From an uncultured Thiotrichaceae bacterium (GTDB lineage Bacteria; Pseudomonadota; Gammaproteobacteria; Thiotrichales; Thiotrichaceae), in contig CACVAY010000012.1 of assembly GCA_902727985.1 (NCBI GenBank), positions 1 through 48,408 on the forward strand: a DNA stretch of 48,408 nucleotides. Direction: 5' to 3'. The notes beneath the pieces are model-generated. The model did not search any database and was not told the origin of the DNA. It worked only from the letters and a program-made list of their open reading frames with translations. Shown here piece by piece: positions 7,540 through 14,963 of this stretch. Each line of letters opens with the position of its first letter. Within the stretch, counting starts at the first letter, position 1. Made by a program: the position numbers and the translations under genes.

Positions 7540-8433
7540 CTAGTCATCAAGTGTCACAGGGGACACAAATTCCTTAGGTTTAACCGTAAGAATCGAGCAT
7601 TCTACGTCATCCATCACCTTTTCGACAGTGTTACCAATGAAGAATCCCTTGATACCGGAGTGAGAAAGCATTCCCATGACTAGCAGGTCAACATCATGTT
7701 TCTTGGTGTTTTCAGTAATAACAGTAGCGACATCACCGATTTCGAGAATGATGTGTTCGTCATCAATGTCGATTTCATTATCAACTAAACAAGATTTGAT
7801 GGTTGCAAACTGGGTCGGTTTTTGGCTCTCATTGGGGGGGATCGATAATACAGACAGCTTACTATGATCGGCGGTTGCAATAGCAACAGCGTCGGCAATA
7901 ATGGCTTCATTGAGGCTTTGGTTATTGATGTCTTCGTGATTGGTGACATCAATGGTTGCCATAACATGTTTGTAAGAACCAGAGTGATCGGGATGGACTG
8001 CCCATACTGGACAGGGTGTTTTGCGGAGTAATTGGCGAGCTGTGCTACCAATAAGTTTGTTTTTTAGGGATCCCGAATCACGTTCAGCAATCATCAAAAG
8101 GTCATGCTCACCACGTATGACTTGTTTAATAATTTCTAAACTGCTGGTTTTACCTGAAGTGGCAATACATTCTACTTCGATACCTTCATCTCTGACGCAA
8201 GCAGCAACGCCCTCTAGCCTTTCTAGGCGCTTGGATAGTTGTAACTCCAAACGTTCTTCTGGTGACATCGCAGAAATTTCCAAGTGCGCATCAGAACGTA
8301 AGTTAGGAATAACCGACATAAAGGTGACTTTAGAGCTGTGGAGTTTTGCGAGGTTCATTGCATGGTCGATTTCAGCTTGCTCGGTCTCTTTGAAATCAAT
8401 GGCAACGAGGATGTTCTTGAAATATTGAATCAT
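7540..8433 (-). CDS. Universal stress protein with two UspA domains (UspE-like)
   Basis: The protein has 297 residues with tandem Usp domains. The first begins FKNILVAIDFKETE and ends around GSTARQLLRKTPCPVWAV. The second starts at YKHVMATIDVT and ends GNTVEKVMDDVECSILTV. Both ends carry the G-S/T phosphate-binding pattern of ATP-binding Usp proteins. The size and double domain match UspE-type proteins, which protect cells under growth arrest and stress in other bacteria. I chose the ATG at 8433 because GGGGT stands just upstream. In-frame ATGs at 8445 and 8472 are possible. A perfect -10 (TATAAT, minus strand) lies at 8462-8467. The DUF302 gene follows after 23 bases. Confidence 0.88.
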   Translation of the reverse strand: MIQYFKNILVAIDFKETEQAEIDHAMNLAKLHSSKVTFMSVIPNLRSDAHLEISAMSPEERLELQLSKRLERLEGVAACVRDEGIEVECIATSGKTSSLEIIKQVIRGEHDLLMIAERDSGSLKNKLIGSTARQLLRKTPCPVWAVHPDHSGSYKHVMATIDVTNHEDINNQSLNEAIIADAVAIATADHSKLSVLSIPPNESQKPTQFATIKSCLVDNEIDIDDEHIILEIGDVATVITENTKKHDVDLLVMGMLSHSGIKGFFIGNTVEKVMDDVECSILTVKPKEFVSPVTLDD

Positions 8434-8461
8434 GGTATACCCCATTCGGCTAGCGTAATTT

Positions 8462-8467
8462 ATTATA
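8462..8467 (-). promoter_or_regulatory. Candidate -10 element for uspA-DUF302
   Basis: The minus strand reads TATAAT, 28 bases before the chosen uspA start. No good -35 stands 16-18 bases upstream (CCCACG region), so if this is the promoter it probably needs an activator. The resulting leader would be about 20 nt, which is short but workable. Confidence 0.35.
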
Positions 8468-8622
8468 ACCACAGAAATTAGCAGCGTGGGGAAAAAATCG
8501 TATTTTGTTTTATGTTCCCGCTTCTTGGCAGGATTATTTAAGAGATTTTTTAGGTATCAGTTTGCGCATTGCAGCGTTTATTCGTACTCTAGCATGAGTT
8601 ATATCAACAATTGAGGCGAATA

Positions 8623-9276
8623 ATGAATCTGGAACAAGCACGTTTTAATATGATTGAGCAACAAGTACGCCCTTGGGATGTACTTGACCCAACCGTTCTA
8701 GATGTGATGCGACGGGTGCCGCGTGAGGCATTTGTCGATAGCCAGAAAATAAAATTAGCCTATGCGGATATCGAGCTTCCTATAGGGCATGGCGAGAGCA
8801 TGATGCACCCTCGTGTTGAGGGACGTATGTTGCAGAGTTTGAACATCACTCCTGATGACCATTGTTTAGAAGTAGGGACAGGGTCTGGGTATATTGCGGC
8901 CTGCCTTGGGTATCTTGGAGCACAAGTGCACAGTATTGATATTCACCAAGACTTTATTGAGCTGGCAGAGCAACGGATCAATAAACAGTACCTTGCGAAT
9001 GTGAAGGTCGAGGTTTGTGATGTTTTTAATGAGCTTGCCGATGATGCACAATATGATGTTATCGCGGTTACCGGTGCGATAGCTGGTTCTACGGAGCAGG
9101 TTGAGAAGCATTTAAAACCTAATGGTCGGATGTTTGTAATTACAGGTGTTGCTCCTGTCATGCAAGCAATGCTGATTGTCAGGGGCGAGGAGAATACATT
9201 CTCGCGGGCAAGTTTGTTTGAAACAAAGCTTCATTATCTAACGGGTGCAGAGCCTGGCCAGACATTTTCATTGTGA
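8623..9276 (+). CDS. Protein-L-isoaspartate O-methyltransferase-like protein (Pcm paralogue upstream of tolC)
   Basis: This SAM-dependent methyltransferase-like protein has 217 residues. It has the Pcm layout: RFNMIEQQVRPWDVLDP at the N-terminus, RVPREAFV, MMHPRVEGRMLQ, then the SAM motif LEVGTGSGYIAACL (residues about 81-94) and VHSIDI. Genes of this type directly before tolC are common in gammaproteobacteria. Whether they repair isoaspartate is doubtful because the substrate loop differs from classical Pcm. The ATG at 8623 has GAGGCG nine bases upstream; an in-frame TTG at 8611 is less likely. A separate promoter before tolC (9310-9338) suggests independent transcription of the two genes. 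Confidence 0.85.
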   Translation: MNLEQARFNMIEQQVRPWDVLDPTVLDVMRRVPREAFVDSQKIKLAYADIELPIGHGESMMHPRVEGRMLQSLNITPDDHCLEVGTGSGYIAACLGYLGAQVHSIDIHQDFIELAEQRINKQYLANVKVEVCDVFNELADDAQYDVIAVTGAIAGSTEQVEKHLKPNGRMFVITGVAPVMQAMLIVRGEENTFSRASLFETKLHYLTGAEPGQTFSL

Positions 9277-9309
9277 TTTTTCGGCATTCTAATTAAATAG
9301 CGTCTATAT

Positions 9310-9338
9310 TTGGCAGAATAATCAATTAGTAGTATATT
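9310..9338 (+). promoter_or_regulatory. Sigma70-type promoter for tolC
   Basis: TTGGCA (9310-9315) and TATATT (9333-9338) are separated by exactly 17 bases and each matches the consensus at five of six positions. Transcription would begin near 9345, giving a leader of about 37 nt to the tolC ATG at 9382. Confidence 0.6.
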
Positions 9339-9381
9339 ATTTTTTCCTAATATTTCGGCGTAGCCGTTGAGAATTACGTGT

Positions 9382-10704
9382 ATGAAAGTGACAGTAAAAC
9401 AGATTTCTTTGGGTGCAATTTTGTTGTCTTGTATGGCAAGTGTGTCTGCAGAGAATTTATTACAAGTTTATAAGCACGCTCTTGATGCTGACCCTACCTT
9501 GAAAGCTGCTGAAGCTGGTTTTTTGGCCACGATGGAAAACAAGCCACAGGCACTGGCTGGTAAAAAGCCTCAGGTGGGGCTTTCAGGAAGCACGAGTTAT
9601 AACCTTCGCAATATCGAAAATACAGCGGCCGATGGAAATTTCGATAATTTCAATATCGGGTATGATTTATCTCTAAGCAAGTCGATTTATAGAAAAGACT
9701 TGGATGCAGCTGTTGACTCTGCGACTGCCGGTGTTGAGCAATCTCGTTCTTTGCTTGAAGTTGAACGTCAGGGTTTAATTATCCGTGTCGCGGATGCTTA
9801 TTTTTCCTACCTTACTGCTCTCGATTCACTTGAATTTGCGCGTTCTGAGAAGCAGGCAATCAACCGTCAGCTGGCACAAGTCAAAGCTTTTTTCGAAGCA
9901 GGGCGTTCTCCGATTACTGATGTCAAAGAAGCGCAGGCGCGTTATGACACTGCGGTTGCTCAAGAGGTCGCGGCAAATGAGCAACTCGATCTTGCCAATG
10001 AGCAGTTAAAAGCTATTACTGGTCGTTATTATAAAAGTCTGGCGCGAGCACCACTGAATACCCCTTTGGCTCCACCTGCACCCAACAAAATTGAGGCGTG
10101 GACGAAAATGGCATTGGAAAACAGCTCTGAAATTAGAGCCTTGAAATATGCTGTAGATGTAGCGCAAGCAGAAGTCGATAGACAGCGGGCAGGAAAAAAA
10201 CCAACCGTTGATCTATTTGCAAAACAAACCGGTAATTTGAATCGGGTTGATATTGATACAGAGCAATTTGATGCGGCAGTTGGCGTGCAATTGAGTGTTC
10301 CTCTTTATCAGGGGGGTGCGATCCCTTCGCGTATTCGTCAGGCACGTCATAATTTACATCAAGCGCAACACCAGTTAGAAGCGCGAAAACGTTTGGTGAA
10401 CCAGCAAGCACGTTCGGCCTATCTTTCAGTGATTTCAGGTATTGCTCAGGTAAAGGCACTTAAGCAAGCGCTTAATTCTTCACAGACAGCTGCTCAAGCC
10501 ACTCAAGCAGGCTTTGAAGTGGGTACGAGAACGGCCGTTGATGTATTGCTATCGTTACGGGAAACCTTTGGTGCTCAGCGTGACTATTCATCAGCACGTT
10601 ATGATTATCTGCTTAATCAGTTGCGTTTAAAACAGGCAGTGGGGACATTGTCAAATAAGGATCTACAAGCCGTTGATAAGGTTCTGACTGTAAAAGCGAA
10701 GTAA
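9382..10704 (+). CDS. tolC: TolC-family outer-membrane efflux/secretion channel
   Basis: The protein has 440 residues, close to E. coli TolC. A signal peptide (MKVTVKQISLGAILLSCMASVSA) is followed by ENLLQVYKHALDADPTLKAA, the typical start of the mature TolC family. Two OEP repeats follow, with the conserved QARYDTAVAQEVAA and the second-half LSVPLYQGGAIPSRI and GFEVGTRTAVDVL. TolC forms the trimeric outer-membrane exit duct for RND efflux pumps and type I secretion. No membrane-fusion or inner-membrane pump gene is adjacent, so it probably serves several systems. I used the ATG at 9382 rather than the in-frame TTG at 9367, because the signal peptide starts there. The upstream gene is the Pcm-like methyltransferase. 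Confidence 0.92.
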   Translation: MKVTVKQISLGAILLSCMASVSAENLLQVYKHALDADPTLKAAEAGFLATMENKPQALAGKKPQVGLSGSTSYNLRNIENTAADGNFDNFNIGYDLSLSKSIYRKDLDAAVDSATAGVEQSRSLLEVERQGLIIRVADAYFSYLTALDSLEFARSEKQAINRQLAQVKAFFEAGRSPITDVKEAQARYDTAVAQEVAANEQLDLANEQLKAITGRYYKSLARAPLNTPLAPPAPNKIEAWTKMALENSSEIRALKYAVDVAQAEVDRQRAGKKPTVDLFAKQTGNLNRVDIDTEQFDAAVGVQLSVPLYQGGAIPSRIRQARHNLHQAQHQLEARKRLVNQQARSAYLSVISGIAQVKALKQALNSSQTAAQATQAGFEVGTRTAVDVLLSLRETFGAQRDYSSARYDYLLNQLRLKQAVGTLSNKDLQAVDKVLTVKAK

Positions 10705-11011
10705 TAGGTCGCGAGGCTCAACTTCTCCCTCCATTCTTAAGTGTATAGGCCATTTGTTCAAAGATGGCTGAACGCTTGTTCTATCCCCTGAAAAAGGGGC
10801 AGACTCTATTTATACAACCCGGTTTTAGTTGAGCAGATTCAGTAATCGCTGAAGAAAATCGGCGATGAGTTTTCATAAAACAAGCCGATAGAAGAAATCA
10901 CAGCGGCTAAGAATAAAATGGGCTATGTATTAAGGGTGATGTGAAGGATGGGTTCGACAGAAAGTAGCAGTATGACAAAAGCTACAAGTCGGATTGCAAA
11001 GGGAGAAAGTT
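10705..11011. other. Intergenic region after tolC (307 bp)
   Basis: This spacer contains a weak hairpin CCCCT-GAAAA-AGGGG (10785-10799) without a T-run, and GCCAT/ATGGC arms near 10749-10768. Neither is a convincing terminator. No small gene is supported. A ribosome-binding site GGAG (11002-11005) lies six bases before the GTG at 11012. Confidence 0.4.
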
Positions 11012-11605
11012 GTGAAAAAAATAATGTTATTCATTAGCCTGTGTTTCGGTTTGGCTAATGTTTCTGGATTTGCAGACGCAGTACTCTATGAGGTGACGCA
11101 TATGGCGGATAATGATTCACTGAACATCAGAGTTCAGCCAGGTATTCAACACGAAGTGGCCTTTACGCTCGACCCAAGAGCAGGCAATGTCAAAGTTATT
11201 GATTCTAAAAAAATATCAGGAACAACATGGGCGCGTATTGACTGGTATGGTAAAGATGGTTGGGTAAATCAGTATTATTTGCAACAAGCAACCGCTAAAG
11301 AGAGAAACGCCTTGTATTGTAATGGCACAGAACCCTTTTGGAGTATTCAGGCAACAGGGGTTAATGTAAAAGTCGATATATTAGGGCAGGATGTTTTTAA
11401 TGCAGTCGTTGGGTATTGGGGGAAGCCGCATAACTCGGGGTCCTATACAAAAGTCGTTAGTGCCCGAGATGATGCACACTCAGTTGTCCTTATTGCGGAA
11501 CAATCAATTTGTAATGATGGTATGTCTGAGAAGCTCTATGATCATTCTGTGATTGCGCTGATTGATCATCGAGAGAGTTACTCTGGTTGTTGCGTAATGC
11601 GCTAA
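11012..11605 (+). CDS. Secreted protein with SH3-like domain and COG3650-like C-terminal domain
   Basis: The protein has 197 residues from a GTG start with GGAG upstream; an ATG at 11024 and a TTG at 10994 are alternatives. A signal peptide (VKKIMLFISLCFGLANVSGFADA) precedes a bacterial SH3-like segment (about 30-90: LNIRVQPGIQHEVAFTLDP, WARIDWYGKDGWVNQYYL). The C-terminal half has the spaced motifs YCNGTEPFWSIQ and SICNDGMSEKLYDHSV and ends SGCCVMR. This pattern (CxGTEPFW, CxDGMSD, GCC) is what I associate with COG3650 uncharacterised envelope proteins. The paired cysteines suggest disulfides in the periplasm. Function unknown. It stands alone and is convergent with the HIT gene. Confidence 0.7.
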   Translation: MKKIMLFISLCFGLANVSGFADAVLYEVTHMADNDSLNIRVQPGIQHEVAFTLDPRAGNVKVIDSKKISGTTWARIDWYGKDGWVNQYYLQQATAKERNALYCNGTEPFWSIQATGVNVKVDILGQDVFNAVVGYWGKPHNSGSYTKVVSARDDAHSVVLIAEQSICNDGMSEKLYDHSVIALIDHRESYSGCCVMR

Positions 11606-11633
11606 GGATTAACTTAGCAAGTAAGCTGCTGTT

Positions 11634-11996
11634 TTAGAGCTTGGGAACCAGATTGCTGATAAAAATGTCAAAATTTGCGGTGTGAACGTTTCCTTCTCGC
11701 TGTTTCTCCCCCCACATTGGCTCGGGAAAATAACTATCCGTTTTGAAACGCGCCATGATGTGCCAATGCACATGCGGTAAGTAGTTGGCGAAAGACGCGA
11801 TATTGATCTTTTCGGGTTTAAAATACGCAATCATTTCTTTTTCAATGATATCGAGTAACCGAAAGATTTCTTGTCGCGTATCAGCATCACAATCAGAAAA
11901 TTCTTTGTGCGTCTCTTGTGTGAAGATTTTCAACCAGGGAATTTCTGAAGTTTCTACTTCAATATAAACGTGAGCATTCTGGTAAATAGGTTTCAT
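11634..11996 (-). CDS. HIT-family nucleotide hydrolase/transferase
   Basis: The protein has 120 residues. The diagnostic histidine triad HVHWHIM is at about 75-81, preceded by NIASFANYLPHVHW, and an N-terminal strand reads AHVYIEVETSEIPWLKIF. HIT proteins hydrolyse Ap4A or nucleoside phosphoramidates through the central histidine. The N-terminal YIEVETSEIPWLKIF pattern resembles the group annotated as diadenosine tetraphosphate hydrolases rather than HinT. It has no signal peptide and is cytoplasmic. The stop lies 28 bases from the convergent SH3-domain gene; the gene at 12035 follows upstream on the same strand after 38 bases, so the two may share a transcript. Confidence 0.85.
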   Translation of the reverse strand: MKPIYQNAHVYIEVETSEIPWLKIFTQETHKEFSDCDADTRQEIFRLLDIIEKEMIAYFKPEKINIASFANYLPHVHWHIMARFKTDSYFPEPMWGEKQREGNVHTANFDIFISNLVPKL

Positions 11997-12034
11997 ACCC
12001 CGATCATAAAGTGTTTATGCCTTACCGAAAATGA

Positions 12035-12451
12035 TTATTCATCAATTTTGACACTGTACTGAATAATGGTCGCTTGTTCTGTTGTAGGGTGTAGTTCCTT
12101 GAGCGTCATGCGCAAGGTGTCTCCGTCCTGCTCAGGGTGTTGTTGAATAGAGTAAGTGACTTTTTGAGGAGGTTGATCGTTTATGATGAGAAGAGGTGTT
12201 TGTTGCAAATGGGTATACTGAGGAATCTTACTGACAATAGAGAGATTGCGTAATACCTCAGGGAATGTGTTGCTAAGATGAATCTGATATTGAATACAGC
12301 CATCAGGAATAGTGATATCGGTGTTGGTGTAATTATTGCTGCATGAGGAATCCGTCATCTGCAGGAGTCTAATCGTTAGTGGTTCAGCTTGGTTTGAATA
12401 AGCATTAATCGTACTGCTGAGCAATAAGATGAAAAGTGATGCACGTAACAT
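12035..12451 (-). CDS. Secreted protein with a DUF11-like fold
   Basis: I cannot place this in a named family with certainty. The chosen ATG (MLRASLFILLLSSTINAYS) yields a signal peptide and 138 residues; an upstream ATG at 12484 would add 11 residues before the signal sequence. The mature part is Thr/Gln-rich. A segment CIQYQIHLSNTFPEVLRNLS, then IVSKIPQYTHL, recalls DUF11-type domains in which a beta-sandwich describes a relation between N-F/T-x and P-x-x-T. One cysteine pair (SSCSNN and DGCIQY) could form a disulfide. It sits directly upstream of the HIT gene and divergently from the TauE gene. Role unknown. Confidence 0.55.
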   Translation of the reverse strand: MLRASLFILLLSSTINAYSNQAEPLTIRLLQMTDSSCSNNYTNTDITIPDGCIQYQIHLSNTFPEVLRNLSIVSKIPQYTHLQQTPLLIINDQPPQKVTYSIQQHPEQDGDTLRMTLKELHPTTEQATIIQYSVKIDE

Positions 12452-12634
12452 GTGGCTTCTCCCGATAATAGATACGCAGAACATGTCAGCTTCTTCTGGA
12501 TTCTTCGATAGGAATAATGACCACTGCCGCGTATTATTTGGCTAAATGATGGGCGTATGAAAAATGCCTGTGAAAAGTGAGAGCCTGTATAACGTTAGGC
12601 TCCACTTACTAGCTTCTTCTGGATGAGAGTCTTT

Positions 12635-13423
12635 ATGGAATTTTTACTGTATGCGCTAACAGGTGTTATGGCGGGTTTTTTAGCGGGTTTACTGGGGGTC
12701 GGTGGAGGTTTAGTCATCGTACCTGCCTTGTTTGCCATCTACTCAGGTCTTGGCTACGAAAATACTCATTTGATGCATCTCGCATTGGGAACCTCTTTAG
12801 CGACGATTATTTTCACCTCCATTTCATCGGTGTGGGCACATCACAAGCGTGGTGCTGTGCAATGGGATGCCGTGATTCGTTTATCCCCAGGCATTGTCAT
12901 TGGTGCATGGATAGGTGCGTTGATTGCCAAGTATCTGCCTTCAGAAAACTTACAGTGGATTTTCGGTATCTTTGAGTTGTATGTGGCAACACAAATGCTG
13001 TTCGCGATTAAGCCTGCGCCTCATCGCTCACTACCTGGAAATGCAGGAATGTTCGCAGCAGGAAGCGGAATCGGTGCAGTCTCATCCATTGTTGGCATTG
13101 GTGGTGGCACTCTAACCGTCCCATTTCTAAGCTGGTGCAATATCGTGATGCAAAAAGCGGTAGCAAGCTCGGCAGCATGTGGTTTACCCATAGCAGTAGC
13201 TGGAGCCGTTGGCTATGTTGTTGTTGGCTGGGGGGCTGAAGGGTTACCCGCGCAAAGCTTAGGCTATGTCCATCTACCTTCCATGCTGGGTGTAGCAGTG
13301 GCGAGCGTTTTGCTTGCTCCGCTTGGCGCAAAGCTTGCACATCAGTTACCCGCACAGACACTAAAACGCGTATTTGCCGTCGTGCTATATCTTATTGCGG
13401 GATATATGTTGCTTGGTATGTAG
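12635..13423 (+). CDS. TauE/SafE-family sulfite/organic-acid exporter permease
   Basis: The protein has 262 residues and about eight membrane helices in two halves. Each half carries the family GVGGG signature: LAGLLGVGGGLVIVPALF near the N-terminus and VSSIVGIGGGTLTVPFL around 150. TauE/SafE proteins export sulfite, sulfoacetate or other small anions in a few studied cases; the substrate here is unknown. The start at 12635 is supported by GATGAGAG 4-11 bases upstream; an ATG at 12623 in the same frame is also possible. It has no transport partner nearby, and the small acidic gene at 13534 follows 110 bases later. Confidence 0.88.
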   Translation: MEFLLYALTGVMAGFLAGLLGVGGGLVIVPALFAIYSGLGYENTHLMHLALGTSLATIIFTSISSVWAHHKRGAVQWDAVIRLSPGIVIGAWIGALIAKYLPSENLQWIFGIFELYVATQMLFAIKPAPHRSLPGNAGMFAAGSGIGAVSSIVGIGGGTLTVPFLSWCNIVMQKAVASSAACGLPIAVAGAVGYVVVGWGAEGLPAQSLGYVHLPSMLGVAVASVLLAPLGAKLAHQLPAQTLKRVFAVVLYLIAGYMLLGM

Positions 13424-13533
13424 AGGAAGTGACTGGCCTTATTGTTAAGATTTTTTCAAGCAACAAGGGCTTTTGCCTAAATAATGCGTCTCTGTATACT
13501 TGCCTGCAATTGTTCAACTATAGATGAGTCATC

Positions 13534-13791
13534 ATGCCCAACATAGATTCCCAGAGTATCGAGACCTGTATCCAATCCATTACACAGCATATTCAGGAAG
13601 ATGAGGTTAAATCCTTGGTTTCCGCGCTAGAGGCATTACAGCAAGAACCCCAAAATGAGTCCTACTTTGAGCAGTTTTCAGAAGCCTTTAATAATCTTGG
13701 AGCAACGCAGGGGGCGGTATTAACCTATGCGCCGTATTTGATGGTCATCATGGCGGATGATCCGTTTGATATGCTTGGAGACGATGATTGA
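13534..13791 (+). CDS. Small acidic hypothetical protein (85 residues)
   Basis: No family recognised. The sequence is soluble and strongly acidic. It has helical stretches (IETCIQSITQHIQEDEVKSL and FEQFSEAFNNLGATQGAVL), a hydrophobic patch (YAPYLMVIM) and an acidic tail ending DDPFDMLGDDD. The reading frame is clean from an ATG that follows TGAGTCATC. Composition and codon use resemble those of its neighbours, so I take it as a real gene. It lies between the TauE gene and the convergent nfsA, with no evidence of an operon. Confidence 0.6.
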   Translation: MPNIDSQSIETCIQSITQHIQEDEVKSLVSALEALQQEPQNESYFEQFSEAFNNLGATQGAVLTYAPYLMVIMADDPFDMLGDDD

Positions 13792-13831
13792 AGGTTTTTT
13801 CTTCGCCTTGAGACTTCGGTGTATTGATATC

Positions 13832-14569
13832 TCATCGCATTTTAAAACCCTGGCTTTCCAAAAATGCTTTCATATGCGGGCGTGATTCTTTACCCAATAA
13901 CTCCGCCATCTGCTCGCTCCACCCCATTTGTTTGATATTACTACTACGGTTTTTATAGTATTCACGCATCAGATCATCGTATTCGGCAATCGCTTCTTTT
14001 TCATCCTTATTCCCATAAGTCTCTTCTTTAAGAACGATATCGACAGGCAGCCGTGGTTTTGTTTCAGGTGATTGATCAGGATACCCTAGACAAAGCCCAA
14101 ACACGGGGTAAACATGCTCAGGTAATTCGAGCAACTCAGTGTACTCAGCCGGATGGTTACGAATCCCGCCGATATAACAAATGCCTAGCCCTAAAGACTC
14201 AGCGGCAACCACAGCAGTTTGTGCCATCAACGCAACATCGGTAGTAGCAATAATGAATTGCTCGGTAAAGCCAGAAAGCATCTCCTTCTCATGCATATCA
14301 CAACACACCTCGGCACGATGGAGGTCTGCACAGAACATCAAAAATACTGGCGCTGATGTGACATAGGGTTGATTACCCGCAAGTTCCGCCATTTTATTTC
14401 GCGTATCTTGATTGCGCACGCGGATCACGGTGCATGCCTGTACAAAATTGGATGATGCTGTACATTGCGCTGCGCTGATAATCGTTTTTACAATATCATC
14501 CTCGATGGGGTCAGCTTTAAAGTTACGGATTGAGGTATGAAATTGGAGAAGGCGGATCGTGTCGTTCAT
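13832..14569 (-). CDS. nfsA: Oxygen-insensitive NADPH nitroreductase NfsA
   Basis: The protein has 245 residues, the usual size of NfsA. Conserved blocks are HTSIRNFKADPI at the start, the FMN-binding TASSNFVQACTVIRV, the LMAQTAVVAAESLGLGICYIGG segment split by short variable parts, VFGLCLGYPDQSPETKPRLP, and KESRPHMKAFLESQGF at the C-terminus. The same blocks occur in E. coli NfsA. The enzyme transfers two electrons from NADPH through FMN to nitroaromatics and quinones in the cytoplasm. The gene is monocistronic, with divergent space (394 bp) to the lipoprotein gene at 14964. Confidence 0.9.
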   Translation of the reverse strand: MNDTIRLLQFHTSIRNFKADPIEDDIVKTIISAAQCTASSNFVQACTVIRVRNQDTRNKMAELAGNQPYVTSAPVFLMFCADLHRAEVCCDMHEKEMLSGFTEQFIIATTDVALMAQTAVVAAESLGLGICYIGGIRNHPAEYTELLELPEHVYPVFGLCLGYPDQSPETKPRLPVDIVLKEETYGNKDEKEAIAEYDDLMREYYKNRSSNIKQMGWSEQMAELLGKESRPHMKAFLESQGFKMR

Positions 14570-14963
14570 GGATATTCCTCTATTTCTTGCTTAGAGGCTA
14601 GATACTACACGGATAGAGCCCTGATGATAAACTCGCTATGAAGAACAAGATGGAATGGAATCTTGGGATAAAACAACTGGGCAAGCTGTCAAGTTTTTCG
14701 CTTTTGATGAAAGTTTTTTATATTGCTGGCAATGAGCCAAGTATTATTCCATCAGTAGAACGCATTTGCTCGGCTCTCTGGTAGAGTTCTGTTGCCGCTT
14801 GAATCGTCGTTTTGAACTTAACATGATGCTCTGCCCCAAAAAGTTGGCTGAAACATGCAGGTAATTAGGAACTTTTAACTTGTATTGTTTGTATTTTGTT
14901 CATCTTGTGTTAATAATATTAATCTAGTATCCCCACTTTAAAACGATAATAAAAGAGTCATTT
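14570..14963. other. Divergent intergenic region (394 bp)
   Basis: This spacer separates nfsA (minus) from the lipoprotein gene (plus). The last 100 bases are very AT-rich (about 14880-14960, with TTAATAATATTAAT), so a promoter for the lipoprotein gene is expected here. I cannot pick one -35/-10 pair with confidence. The ATG at 14964 follows AAGAG by six bases. No RNA gene or small reading frame is supported. Confidence 0.4.

Noticed and set aside
10785-10799. Terminator after tolC
   Set aside because: The five-base stem CCCCT/AGGGG has no T-run and is 80 bases from the stop; too weak to list as a terminator.
13008-13361. 117-codon frame opposite the TauE gene
   Set aside because: It lies wholly antisense to a well-supported transporter gene and shows low-complexity Gln/Ser/Leu content expected from antisense reading.
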